Positions 36,422-45,058 of a DNA stretch of 64,000 nt are shown in pieces. The notes under the pieces are model-generated. The model saw only the letters and a program-made list of their open reading frames with translations. It was not told where the DNA came from and did not search any database. A program made the position numbers and the translations under genes. Source of the stretch: an uncultured Eubacteriales bacterium (GTDB lineage Bacteria > Bacillota > Clostridia > Lachnospirales > Lachnospiraceae); NCBI GenBank assembly GCA_900314565.1, contig OMVU01000003.1:44341-108340 (forward strand). Reading direction: 5' to 3'. Numbering within the stretch: position 1 is the stretch's first letter; every line of letters starts with the position of its first letter.

Positions 36422-37246
36422 TCAGTTCCCTGCACTTTCGTACTTTTTAAGCCCTGAATTGAAATATGCACCTGCGAGAAGCATCACAAGCAGGCCGACA
36501 GCAAGCGTGATGAATGATGTGGCCATTCCACCGGATAAGCCGTTATCAATCCCAAGAAGGGAAGATACAGGATAAAAGGAAACCCAGCCGATCGGGATCA
36601 GGTATGTCAGAATGAACTGCATACTCTCAGGATACATCGATATCGGATACATCGTGGTCCTGTCCATGATCTCCTGTGTATACTGTCCGAAATCAACTGC
36701 GCTTCTCGTGTGAAAAGAGGTGCTTCCGAGTAAGATATAGATTCCTCCCCGGATAAGTGTTGCACCGATCAGCATGATTATGACCTGCACAATGAACAGG
36801 AAGGATACCTGAACTCCAGACTTCGCACAGCCGTATATGAATACGATCACTCCCGGGATAAGATCGGTTATCCCGAAGATATTGATGTTTGTGAAGAAAA
36901 ACTGGTACAGCACTCCGAGCGGTCTTGTAAGATACCTGTCAAAATCACCCTCGATCACATACCATCCCATGAACCATCCCTGAACAAAGAAGATCATCGA
37001 CAGAGCGTGGGATATTACGGATAATCCGTAAAGGAATGCAAGCTGTCCGTAATTCCATCCGTTTATTTCTCCAAAAGACTCCACGACAAACTTAATGATC
37101 GCAAATCCCATGATGAACTGGAGCGGGTTGGATATGAACCATCCCACGATATTTGACGGATATTCGATTATCGTCATAAATGCCATCTTTATTACCTGAC
37201 CGGTCACATCAAGGTAATGGCACAGCGTATCAAATGATTTTCTCAT
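36422..37246 (-). CDS. ABC-2 family permease (DUF990 type), second
   Basis: A 274-aa membrane protein with six hydrophobic segments. The motif region VIEGDFDRYLTRPLGVLYQFF is characteristic of this permease family. I chose the ATG at 37246, six bases after GGGAGG; another ATG two codons earlier is too close to that site. The gene begins two bases after the stop of the previous permease. With its neighbour it should form the heterodimeric membrane pore. Confidence 0.88.
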   Translation of the reverse strand: MRKSFDTLCHYLDVTGQVIKMAFMTIIEYPSNIVGWFISNPLQFIMGFAIIKFVVESFGEINGWNYGQLAFLYGLSVISHALSMIFFVQGWFMGWYVIEGDFDRYLTRPLGVLYQFFFTNINIFGITDLIPGVIVFIYGCAKSGVQVSFLFIVQVIIMLIGATLIRGGIYILLGSTSFHTRSAVDFGQYTQEIMDRTTMYPISMYPESMQFILTYLIPIGWVSFYPVSSLLGIDNGLSGGMATSFITLAVGLLVMLLAGAYFNSGLKKYESAGN

Positions 37247-37248
37247 AC

Positions 37249-38040
37249 TCATCCTCCCTGAACCATCACTTTTCTTGTTATTCGGCTCTGCGCATAGAAG
37301 AACAGCGCAGATAAGATCACAAGCCATATAAACTGGATACGCATCTGCGATATCATCGTGGTCCGGTCGCCTCTTCCGATGTATATACTTAGCGGAAGCT
37401 GGTATATATACACGAACGGGAGTGCGGAAAGCACCTTTGATACGCTTTCCGGGAAAAACCATATCGGAATGATGCTTCCGGCCAGGAGCCTTATAAGATG
37501 TTTTTTTACCTGGATCAGCGCGTTATTGTTTATCGTCGCAAATGCCATCATCCCGAACAGAGCTGCTATCAGCCAGTTGATCAGAAAAGACTCGACGACA
37601 GATATAACAAACATCGGGAGATTTCTGATATCTGCCATAACAGGAACTTTTATCATGAGCGATCCGATAAGAAGAATCGGAAGCATGTTCTGGAAAATGA
37701 GAGCAATGATACTTCCGATGTCTTCAGCAAGGAACATTCCGAACAGACTTATCGGCTTCATCATATCGGTTGCAACGGATCCCTTTTCAACGCTGCGTCC
37801 GATCCTTCTTTCGACATTTGTGATAAGGAGTACGGAAAGTGCGGATGATATTATGATGTAAGTCTGCATGCTGCCTACGTCAACGCCGTTCACAACACTT
37901 CGGCCGGTATAGAGAGCTCTCCAGAAATATGCCGAGGTGATCATGATTATCGTCTGCATGATGATGTTCCCGTAAACATTGAACTCATATGTCATGCTCT
38001 TTATGATCTGGGTTTTTATGATGTATAAGTACTTTTTCAT
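37249..38040 (-). CDS. ABC-2 family permease (DUF990 type), first
   Basis: A 263-aa permease with about six membrane helices. It contains EKGSVATDMMKPISLFGMFLAED, the same functional loop as in its partner. The start MKKYLYIIKTQ at 38040 has AGAGGACCG upstream; the open frame continues to 38100 without a site. It follows tetR by 82 bases. Confidence 0.88.
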   Translation of the reverse strand: MKKYLYIIKTQIIKSMTYEFNVYGNIIMQTIIMITSAYFWRALYTGRSVVNGVDVGSMQTYIIISSALSVLLITNVERRIGRSVEKGSVATDMMKPISLFGMFLAEDIGSIIALIFQNMLPILLIGSLMIKVPVMADIRNLPMFVISVVESFLINWLIAALFGMMAFATINNNALIQVKKHLIRLLAGSIIPIWFFPESVSKVLSALPFVYIYQLPLSIYIGRGDRTTMISQMRIQFIWLVILSALFFYAQSRITRKVMVQGG

Positions 38041-38053
38041 TTCGGTCCTCTTC

Positions 38054-38080
38054 CACTTTGACTTCGTCTCAGTGTTTTCG
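38054..38080 (+). repeat. 27-bp direct repeat flanking the ABC operon (right copy)
   Basis: Partner of 35418-35444. It lies in the short gap between tetR and the first permease. Confidence 0.75.
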
Positions 38081-38122
38081 TTCGCAAAATGTCGGCTCAT
38101 GCAGGCATGGCCGCCGCTTTGC

Positions 38123-38710
38123 TCACTTTTTCATATATACCTTACAAAAATGACGCAAATGCTTTTCAATATATTCCATGCATTCTTCCTCACACTGAGG
38201 CTGTCGGTCTGACCTTGCAATCTGCAGAACAGCCGGTGCGGTAAGTTCTGCCGCAAGCAGCTTCGGATCATCCTCTACGACCATTCCCTCATCCATCATT
38301 CCTTTGATGATCTTTGCAAACATCCTCTGTATCCCGTCCAGCTGATGCCTGGTCGTAGCCTCGGAAATCCTTTCATTCCTGAACTGTTCCTGAACAAGAA
38401 GCATCCGCGTCTTGCGGATCATGGGATCAAGCATTGTGAATGAAATCCTTTCCATCGTCACCTTTATGAACTCTTCCCGGCTCTGTGGTAACTTTCCGAT
38501 ATTATTCTCAGATCCAAACATCTCCTCATATCGCACTTCTGCGGAGTCAATCAATGCATTCAGAATATCCTCTTTGCCCTTATAATGTTTATAAAGCGAA
38601 GGCGCTTTGATCCCAACAATATTTGCAATCTGTTCCACACTTGTTCCATCGTATCCATTCTCTGCAAATAATGTTAAAGCTGCATCCAGTATTTTCTCTT
38701 TGGTTGACAT
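38123..38710 (-). CDS. TetR-family repressor, autoregulated
   Basis: The 195-aa regulator has an N-terminal TetR HTH: STKEKILDAALTLFAENGYDGTSVEQIANIVGIKAPSLYKHYKGKEDIL. The C-terminal ligand domain is not diagnostic. GGAGGGAGTC precedes the ATG at 38710. Its promoter contains two identical-type operators (38726-38741 and 38751-38766). Since no promoter separates it clearly from the ABC genes, the tetR-permease-permease-ATPase set is probably one transcript that represses itself until the export substrate binds. Confidence 0.92.
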   Translation of the reverse strand: MSTKEKILDAALTLFAENGYDGTSVEQIANIVGIKAPSLYKHYKGKEDILNALIDSAEVRYEEMFGSENNIGKLPQSREEFIKVTMERISFTMLDPMIRKTRMLLVQEQFRNERISEATTRHQLDGIQRMFAKIIKGMMDEGMVVEDDPKLLAAELTAPAVLQIARSDRQPQCEEECMEYIEKHLRHFCKVYMKK

Positions 38711-38725
38711 GACTCCCTCCGATCC

Positions 38726-38773
38726 GCTAACAATCATTAGCCATAGTATAGCTAACATTTATTAGCCTGTCAA
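38726..38773 (-). promoter_or_regulatory. tetR promoter with two GCTAA-N6-TTAGC operators
   Basis: On the - strand TTGACA (38768-38773), a 17-bp spacer and TATACT (38745-38750). Operator 1 GCTAACATTTATTAGC (38751-38766) fills the spacer. Operator 2 GCTAACAATCATTAGC (38726-38741) covers the start point. Repressor binding would block the promoter directly. Confidence 0.88.
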
Positions 38774-38781
38774 AGAAAATA

Positions 38782-38814
38782 ATAAGGCCAGCAAAGTTTC
38801 GTTCTCTGCTGACC
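38782..38814 (-). terminator. Terminator after the threonine aldolase pair
   Basis: On the - strand GGTCAGCA/TGCTGGCC with a 13-base loop is followed by TTATTATTTT. It insulates the tetR promoter from upstream transcription. Confidence 0.7.
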
Positions 38815-38907
38815 TGTATACTACCTGTCATTATATGTTTTTTCCCACATCCATTGTGATAGACTTGAACACCCGGCGCAGCAGCAGCATGAATATACAT
38901 ACACTTT

Positions 38908-39195
38908 TCACAGCCCTGAAAAAGCGAAATACAGTAATTTCATCTTTTCCTCGTTATGAATATATGTATTGCCGTGCCGGTCTCCTGCATAGACAGGCTC
39001 TCCGCTGCGGTAGACCATGAGCCGGTTCTGCGGGAACTCCGACCATCCGTCTGATTCAAGCGGTACGGTCGCAATCAGAACGCCCTCATCGATGTCTTTT
39101 TCATACAGCGTTCCGGGTTCGTTTTTATGTGCATAAAAAAGCTCGCCGGAAAGACCAGCATTTTTTGAGCAGGGTACCGGCAGAGTACTGTCCAT
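38908..39195 (-). CDS. Small protein of unknown function, coupled to the threonine aldolase
   Basis: A 95-aa soluble protein I do not recognise (GELFYAHKNEPGTLYEKDID, MVYRSGEPVYAGDRHGN). The TAATG overlap with the aldolase stop codon supports translation by coupling. No membrane, signal or metal motif. It may be a regulatory partner of the aldolase or the residue of a larger gene; the role is open. Confidence 0.6.
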   Translation of the reverse strand: MDSTLPVPCSKNAGLSGELFYAHKNEPGTLYEKDIDEGVLIATVPLESDGWSEFPQNRLMVYRSGEPVYAGDRHGNTYIHNEEKMKLLYFAFSGL

Positions 39196-40229
39196 TACAA
39201 AATGTTGATCAGTGCAATGGTCTCTGACTCAGTTGTTCCCCAGTCAGTCGCGAGCCGTATCACGGTGTGATTGTCATCGTACTTTTCCCAGAAACTATAC
39301 TCGACTTTTTCTCCCAGTATTTTCAGCGCTTCGTTTTCCATGACGACAAAGATCTGATTCGTCGGGGATCCGAAACACAGACGGTACCCTTTTTCCCGTA
39401 AAGCCTTCTTTATGTCTGCAGCTGCTTTGATTGCCGGTCCTCCGATCTGCATATACAGATCATTCCGGAACAGTTCATCGAACTGGATCCCAAGCAGTCT
39501 TCCTTTCGCCAGAAGGGCTCCGTGCTGTTTTATGATCGTAAAAAGGTGCGGAATCTTTTTCGGCTCCGGGACCACCACTGCTTCACCAAACAATGCGCCG
39601 CACTTGGTGCCGCCGATATAAAAGGCATCACAAAGCTCTGCCAGATCCTTAAGACGCACATCATTCTCAGGGCATGCGAGTGCATAGGCAAGTCTCGCAC
39701 CGTCAACATACAAATAGATTCCGAACCTGTCACAGACCTCTCTGAAGGCCTGCAGTTCTGCTTTAGAATAAAGAGTTCCGTACTCTGAAGGATGGGACAG
39801 ATAGACCATTCCCGGCATCACCATATGTTCATGATTTGCGTCATTATAGTAATTATCCAGATATCTTTCCACGTCACCTGCAGAAATCTTTCCGTACTGA
39901 TGAGGAACTGTAAGAACCTTGTGTCCGTTTGCCTCAATCGCCCCTGCCTCATGTACACTGATATGCCCCGTCTCGGCAGCAATGACTCCCTGGTAGGATC
40001 TCAGCAGGGCGTCGATCATGACGGCATTGGTCTGTGTACCTCCTGTCAAAAATTCCACAGCAGCGCTTTCGCATTCGCAGGCTTTTCTGATCCTGTTCCT
40101 GGCGGATTCGGAGATCTCGTCCAGCCCGTATCCCGCTGTTTTCATCATATTGGTCTGTATGATTCTCTGCAAAATGTCCGGATGCGCTCCTTTAGCATAA
40201 TCACAGGCAAAGCTGAGTTTTTCATTCAT
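39195..40229 (-). CDS. L-threonine aldolase / beta-eliminating lyase family
   Basis: A 344-aa PLP enzyme, fold type I. The PLP lysine is in FYIGGTKCGALFGEA, the pocket Asp in YLYVDGARLAYAL, and EFLTGGTQTNAVMIDAL opens the cofactor site. These fit low-specificity L-threonine aldolases, which cleave threonine to glycine and acetaldehyde. GGGAGG lies upstream; both a GTG at 40238 and the ATG at 40229 are possible starts. The gene leads a two-gene unit with the 95-aa protein. Confidence 0.87.
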   Translation of the reverse strand: MNEKLSFACDYAKGAHPDILQRIIQTNMMKTAGYGLDEISESARNRIRKACECESAAVEFLTGGTQTNAVMIDALLRSYQGVIAAETGHISVHEAGAIEANGHKVLTVPHQYGKISAGDVERYLDNYYNDANHEHMVMPGMVYLSHPSEYGTLYSKAELQAFREVCDRFGIYLYVDGARLAYALACPENDVRLKDLAELCDAFYIGGTKCGALFGEAVVVPEPKKIPHLFTIIKQHGALLAKGRLLGIQFDELFRNDLYMQIGGPAIKAAADIKKALREKGYRLCFGSPTNQIFVVMENEALKILGEKVEYSFWEKYDDNHTVIRLATDWGTTESETIALINIL

Positions 40230-40256
40230 GTCCGTCACAACCTCCCAAGATCATTC

Positions 40257-40826
40257 TCATTGAAGATCAGCAATCTTCTCCATTTTTTCCGCAAACAGCG
40301 CCTGATATTCCTCCTGCTCTCTGAGCATCGCCTGCTGCATGAGCATTATTTTTTCATGGTCAAGAACTTCGGAAGAGAGCCAGGTAAGCTGCTCTGCCGC
40401 TTTCTCCGTTCTGATCACGACCTGCGTGTACACCGGTCCGACCAGGAGAAGCTGCAGGGACTGCTCCCGGTTCAGGAATCCGCTGGTCGGAATCCCAAAA
40501 ACGTCATAAAGGATGTCGTTCGCGATCGGGCCTATTATTACATCATATCCGGATAGGAGATCCGATTTCCCGTTACGATTACTGAAGATGCAGTCAAACC
40601 ACTCCTCATCTCTGTCAAGCCGTTTGATCCGGAGTCCATCCGTAAGCAGTTCATACGTATTGATCACGGTGTTGCTGCCCTTGCGTTCTTTCGCCCATCT
40701 CTCTGAAAAAGACCGGTCCGGTGACATATAAAAGCCCTGCCCGAAGTCCGCGTTTTTCCGCCCATGATGAACATCAGGGCTTCTGATTTCCTCAAATCCT
40801 GTATGGTAAAGCAGTATACGATCCAT
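40257..40826 (-). CDS. DUF3990 family protein (ADP-ribosyltransferase-like fold)
   Basis: The 189-aa protein starts ILLYHTGFEEIRSPDVHHGRKNADFGQGFYMSPD, the DUF3990 signature. DUF3990 proteins resemble ADP-ribosyltransferases and are often found in accessory or toxin-antitoxin regions. The C-terminal 40 residues are a charged helix. No partner gene such as DUF3791 is adjacent. It opens the accessory block that includes AbiE. Function unproven. Confidence 0.8.
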   Translation of the reverse strand: MDRILLYHTGFEEIRSPDVHHGRKNADFGQGFYMSPDRSFSERWAKERKGSNTVINTYELLTDGLRIKRLDRDEEWFDCIFSNRNGKSDLLSGYDVIIGPIANDILYDVFGIPTSGFLNREQSLQLLLVGPVYTQVVIRTEKAAEQLTWLSSEVLDHEKIMLMQQAMLREQEEYQALFAEKMEKIADLQ

Positions 40827-41045
40827 CTGTTCTCATCTCCTCGTAAGTTCGTCTTCACATTCCGATTTTAGCATAATTTGACAGAGCACAGAATGCCAAC
40901 GCAGAAGTGATGGCGGAAAATTTCCGTGGATAGAGATCCTCCAAAATAAGCATATATGACAGGCTAAAAGGAACCGTGTGGCCTGATTTTTGTTATGGCA
41001 CCGCTTTGTTGAAGTTTCCTCCTCTGATAGTATGCATTGGGCAAA

Positions 41046-41849
41046 CTATAACGTTTTAAGAAATGATTCAATCCTGTCAAAAGCCACAGCCGTTTTAATT
41101 CGCAGCCAATTAGCCTTTTCTGAACCTTCGACATTTGAACGATATGTCCTGTTGCCGAAGGTTCTTGAAATTCGTCTTCGTATCGCATCCATATCATTTT
41201 CACGCATCTTCTCATCATCCAGAATATATGTCTTCAAACAGTTCTGGAGTCTCTCGCGATCCACATACTCTATAAGATAGCAGAGATCAAATATATCCTT
41301 GTATCGTGTTGACAAAGGGCCAAATCTTAAAAGTGATCTGAGTTTTTCTGCAAAAATCTGCTCCTTCGAATTAATCAACAGACTTGCACCTTCATCATCT
41401 AAACAAACATCAAAGCAGTATTCGTCCTGGGCGACCTGAATATTCTTATGCACACCCAGATCTATTTTGCTTTTGAATGAATGCCCTGTGTCGTCTTCGA
41501 GAATGACATAAACCCGCTTGCCTCTGTATTCCTGCTGTGATAGTTCCTCTATCTTTCCTGTAATCTTTATGGAAATGCCTTCCAGACAATTCAACTTATC
41601 GATAAACTGACGGATGGCGTCCTCATTAAGAGAATATCGGATAAAATCCAGATCCATATCCTGCGTGGCGCGACGTATATTTCCCGTAATACTTCTCATC
41701 ACCACGCCGCCCTTTATTGTCACATTTCTGCTCAGGTCGCTTTCTGCAATTGCTTTCAAGACAATGTCCTGACAAACACGGGCTTCCGCATTCTGATCTG
41801 AGTACCCTTCTTTCCTGAATTCATCTGCCAATAATTCAAGATCAGCCAT
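41046..41849 (-). CDS. abiEii: AbiEii-type nucleotidyltransferase toxin
   Basis: A 267-aa DUF1814 nucleotidyltransferase. The NTase core is clear: TIKGGVVMRSITGNIRRATQDMDLDF, with the family T-x-D-x-D metal site, and FAEKLRSLLRFGPLSTRYKDIFDLCYL downstream. AbiEii-type toxins halt growth and give phage abortive infection in the AbiE system, where the antitoxin gene comes first. Here the ATG overlaps the abiEi stop by one base (TAATG), as expected for a type IV pair. Confidence 0.92.
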   Translation of the reverse strand: MADLELLADEFRKEGYSDQNAEARVCQDIVLKAIAESDLSRNVTIKGGVVMRSITGNIRRATQDMDLDFIRYSLNEDAIRQFIDKLNCLEGISIKITGKIEELSQQEYRGKRVYVILEDDTGHSFKSKIDLGVHKNIQVAQDEYCFDVCLDDEGASLLINSKEQIFAEKLRSLLRFGPLSTRYKDIFDLCYLIEYVDRERLQNCLKTYILDDEKMRENDMDAIRRRISRTFGNRTYRSNVEGSEKANWLRIKTAVAFDRIESFLKTL

Positions 41850-42388
41850 TACAACACCTCCGATTGCAATAAATCTAATACTTTTGCGCTTTTAGGAGCA
41901 TCAAGCGCAAGATCCTGTATTTCCTGAATATTTAAAGTCGGGAGTATTTTTCTGTAATTCAGAACCACCTCTTTATAGAAATCATAAGAAAGTTTCGATT
42001 TATATCTTAATAGTTCCACGAGCATTCTCTCCTTACTGTAAACGGAAATCCTATATCCTTCGTAATCGATATGATCAATGCCTTCTTTAAAGAACTCTTC
42101 AGAAACGAAATACTGTTTTACACGTTTATCTTTGATTTTAGCTGCGTCCCGGGGCGTTGCCAGATCGATGACATCCGGTATAACATCTGTCAGGCCATAT
42201 AGATAAAATGCACTTCCCATTGTTACAACGGCATTTGGATACTTAAAAGATACAATCGCAATCTCCGGGATATGCTTCTTCAAAGCATATATCCCTTTGT
42301 CGATTCGAAACAGTTCTCCAGATTCAACTTTTTTTTGAATATAATAATCCGACCCATATTCTTTCAAACATTGCTCTCTTGACAGCAT
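41849..42388 (-). CDS. abiEi: AbiEi-type antitoxin / transcription regulator
   Basis: The 179-aa protein has an N-terminal winged-helix (CLKEYGSDYYIQKKVESGELFRIDKGIYALKK) followed by the AbiEi antitoxin domain (FKYPNAVVTMGSAFYLYGLTD...). AbiEi proteins bind inverted repeats at their own promoter and counter AbiEii. Both expected operators are present (see 42420-42528). GGAGG lies nine bases before the ATG. Confidence 0.92.
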   Translation of the reverse strand: MLSREQCLKEYGSDYYIQKKVESGELFRIDKGIYALKKHIPEIAIVSFKYPNAVVTMGSAFYLYGLTDVIPDVIDLATPRDAAKIKDKRVKQYFVSEEFFKEGIDHIDYEGYRISVYSKERMLVELLRYKSKLSYDFYKEVVLNYRKILPTLNIQEIQDLALDAPKSAKVLDLLQSEVL

Positions 42389-42419
42389 GCATTATTACCT
42401 CCATGAATTTATACCGTCA

Positions 42420-42528
42420 TCCGCATTTTTCTATATTTTGCGGACGTTTATATAAATAATACAAGGCAAGCGGCATCTAGTCAAGATTTGATTTCAAATA
42501 GTATCCGCACTTTTATCACTTTTGCGGA
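42420..42528 (-). promoter_or_regulatory. abiE promoter flanked by two TCCGCA-N13-TGCGGA operators
   Basis: On the - strand TTGACT (42479-42484), 17-bp spacer, TATTAT (42456-42461). Operators with identical half-sites and identical 13-bp spacers lie at 42504-42528 (upstream of -35) and 42420-42444 (downstream of -10), 84 bp apart. Cooperative binding by AbiEi is likely. Confidence 0.88.
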
Positions 42529-42542
42529 TATTTGCTCAAATT

Positions 42543-43592
42543 CTATGCATCTGATTTGTTATCTGCTTCTTCACGCCTTCCTTTGTCCAACCGAATCCAA
42601 TCATCCAGTGTCAGCGGAATATAATCCGAAAACATGCAGAAGCAGTTGATCATATTGCAGGGTATCGGATGCTCCTCTATCTGACGTGCGGATTTCACCA
42701 TTGTTGATCTGGTGATCCGGATGAATTCGTTGACAAGCCTCTCATCATGCGTATTATGAACATGGCCATAAAGCATGTATGTCAGCGGAGTACCCTCAGG
42801 TGTCATGCGGTACTGCCCTTTATAGCAGAACACCGGATAGTGGGAGAGGATAACCTGACGTCTGCAGTCCCTGATCTCCGCATAAGGACGGATCCACCTG
42901 AATAAAGAGCGGTCAAATTCCTTGTCATCCAGAAACTTATCATGATTTCCTTCGATCAGATATTTCTTTCCGTTCATCTGCCCAAGGACCTCATTTGCCG
43001 CTTTCCCTCTGGAAATAGCAAAATCGCCAAGAATATACACTTCATCCTTCTTTGTCACATGATCGTTCCACTGACGGATCATATGGGCATTCATTTCTTC
43101 ATAGCCTGAAAAGCCGCGCATATCCATACGATGGTTTAGACTGTCATGGAAGAAATGAAGATCTGAAATATACAGTTTCCGGGTCGGGATCCTCTTGCTA
43201 TAACGCAGCTTTTTCTGCAATGCTGAAACATCTACAGGCCCCTTCTCAATCGTCATGCCGATAACAGTTGCTCTTTGTCTGATCTCATCTTTGCTGACAG
43301 GTATATTCTGAAGATTGAAATGTTCCCTCAGCACATCATATTTTTCACGCACCAGCAGCTCATAGATCATCAATGCTTTTGAAAGGTGATTCTTTTCTTC
43401 GGCACCTAGCGACACATCCAGATCCGTCAGCTTATGAAGTTCTGCTTCGAGCCGACCGTGCAGCACCCTGAAAATATTACTGAGGTCTAAGCCTGTCATT
43501 CCAAGCGCCGCCAGTTCACAAACCCTCAAACAATACTCAGCCTCCGGCTTTGTCAGTGTAAATACTTCTTCGTTCACCCTTACCACCACCAA
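42543..43592 (-). CDS. Calcineurin-like metallophosphoesterase with extra N-terminal domain
   Basis: This 349-aa protein has a helical N-terminal domain (about 1-135) with no family I recognise. A metallophosphoesterase core follows: SDLHFFHD, ILGDFAIS, EGNHDKF, LSHYPVFC and YGHVHNTH. The five motifs of the dinuclear site are present. The start is unclear: a TTG at 43592 and a GTG at 43577 are both possible. It begins six bases after the next phosphoesterase gene, so the two are cotranscribed. Substrate unknown. Confidence 0.82.
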   Translation of the reverse strand: MVVVRVNEEVFTLTKPEAEYCLRVCELAALGMTGLDLSNIFRVLHGRLEAELHKLTDLDVSLGAEEKNHLSKALMIYELLVREKYDVLREHFNLQNIPVSKDEIRQRATVIGMTIEKGPVDVSALQKKLRYSKRIPTRKLYISDLHFFHDSLNHRMDMRGFSGYEEMNAHMIRQWNDHVTKKDEVYILGDFAISRGKAANEVLGQMNGKKYLIEGNHDKFLDDKEFDRSLFRWIRPYAEIRDCRRQVILSHYPVFCYKGQYRMTPEGTPLTYMLYGHVHNTHDERLVNEFIRITRSTMVKSARQIEEHPIPCNMINCFCMFSDYIPLTLDDWIRLDKGRREEADNKSDA

Positions 43593-43598
43593 TCATAT

Positions 43599-44309
43599 TT
43601 ATCGTATGCTCTGGTAATCCCAGGCAACTGTGTCAATCACCATGAATTCCTGTGTCCCAATCGGCTTCCCTACGCTGTCTGTCGAAAACACATCACAGGA
43701 AATGAGGTTCCCTTTTCGTGTTATCCCTCCAACCGGTGTATGCCCCACTACCTGCAAAAGCTTCCTTGGCTTATAAAGCCGCCCTTTGTAATACTGCGGC
43801 CGGCACCAGATAGGAGAAGCATCTTGCCACATTTCTCCGCAGCTGAATCCATTGATCGTATCGACGACCGCATTAATGTCGTTATATTTACCTGTTGGAA
43901 TATACCGGTGGACAAATGCATCCGCCAGACCGCCATGGGAGAACAGGACATTGTCGATCCGGTGAAGATAAGCCAGCTGCCGCTCATCCGGAAGTGATTC
44001 CCGCAGAATCCGCAGTTTCTCGCAGACTGTCCATGGTGCGATCTTGGAATAACCTGTCTCCCGCTGATTCCACAGATAACAGACATCGTGATTGCCATAG
44101 CACCACAGGGTCTCCGGATACTCTTTCGCAAAATCGATCGCTGCATCATAGGTCTGTATATACAGATCCAGATTGAACTGCTGCCGCCAGTCGTCCGCAA
44201 TATCCATCAGGCAGATTGCCCGGTCCGGTTTTATTTCTTTCATTAGTTCTGATGCCCGCTGAAACATCCAGGGCTTCAGATGGACATCCGGAATTACGAG
44301 TACTTTCAT
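43599..44309 (-). CDS. Ser/Thr-phosphatase-like metallophosphoesterase
   Basis: A 236-aa metallophosphoesterase: IPDVHLKPWMF, LMDIADDW, CYGNHDVCYLW, LFSHGGLADAF and VGHTPVGGI. The core differs from the downstream enzyme, so the pair is not a recent duplication. It lies 83 bases after the small XRE regulator on the same strand. A role in phage or stress defence is possible from context, but nothing shows it directly. Confidence 0.82.
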   Translation of the reverse strand: MKVLVIPDVHLKPWMFQRASELMKEIKPDRAICLMDIADDWRQQFNLDLYIQTYDAAIDFAKEYPETLWCYGNHDVCYLWNQRETGYSKIAPWTVCEKLRILRESLPDERQLAYLHRIDNVLFSHGGLADAFVHRYIPTGKYNDINAVVDTINGFSCGEMWQDASPIWCRPQYYKGRLYKPRKLLQVVGHTPVGGITRKGNLISCDVFSTDSVGKPIGTQEFMVIDTVAWDYQSIR

Positions 44310-44392
44310 GACTTCTTATCCTTTAAAAAAACCGGCTCACCGTTGATCTGCGACGGGCCGGGATAGTGTTTTCCGTATATGATCTTTCCTGT

Positions 44393-44698
44393 TCAGGCTG
44401 CCATGCATTCCTGTATGAGCCTGTAGTACCGGAAGAGGCGCTCCGCACTTTCCGGTATATCCTTCTTCGGATCATAACGCCGGTTTCCGCAGACCAGCAT
44501 ATCCATCGGCACCTTCAGCAGATCGCTTAAGGCATAAAGATTGTCCAATGTGGGCATGCTCTGGCCATCCAGCCAGTGATAGACACTCTGCACGCAGGCC
44601 AGTGAAAGCGCGTTTTTCACGTCTCTTACCGTTACCCCGCGTTTTTCCATCAACAGACGGATCTGCTGTCCTGTTTTTGCTTTATCAATTTTTGTCAT
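44393..44698 (-). CDS. Small XRE-family regulator
   Basis: A 101-aa helix-turn-helix protein: GQQIRLLMEKRGVTVRDVKNALSLACVQSVYHWLDGQSMPTLDNLYALSDLL. The C-terminal 35 residues are helical. The start at 44698 has AGAAAGAAG upstream; the open frame to 44776 has nothing better. It probably controls the two phosphoesterase genes that follow. The gap 44699-45058 shows nothing beyond a TATACT hexamer near 44891 that might belong to a pepC promoter. Confidence 0.82.
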   Translation of the reverse strand: MTKIDKAKTGQQIRLLMEKRGVTVRDVKNALSLACVQSVYHWLDGQSMPTLDNLYALSDLLKVPMDMLVCGNRRYDPKKDIPESAERLFRYYRLIQECMAA

Positions 44699-45058
44699 GA
44701 CGATTCTTCTTTCTTTTTGGCGCTGTATGCGCAAGGCCTTTGCAGGTATTATAACCGATATAAAGAGGCCTGTCATTGAACTTGTCGTTCAATATTGACA
44801 CCTCACAGGACCTTTCACATGTTCCTTGCGATGTCAGACAGCTGGCTGATGACCTGGTGTTTTACTCATTCACGAAGTCAAGAATCGGAGTATACTCATG
44901 CCTAAAGCATAGTTCATAAAGCGTATGGTAAAAATATAAAGCATGTGCTACATTTATCTGGTAACCCGTCAATCTCAGCGTCCGATCGCCGCAGATTTTC
45001 TCTGCGCCTCCGGTGCTGTCTCTTTCAGCTGAACTCATGACAAGGAGCAGACCTCTAA

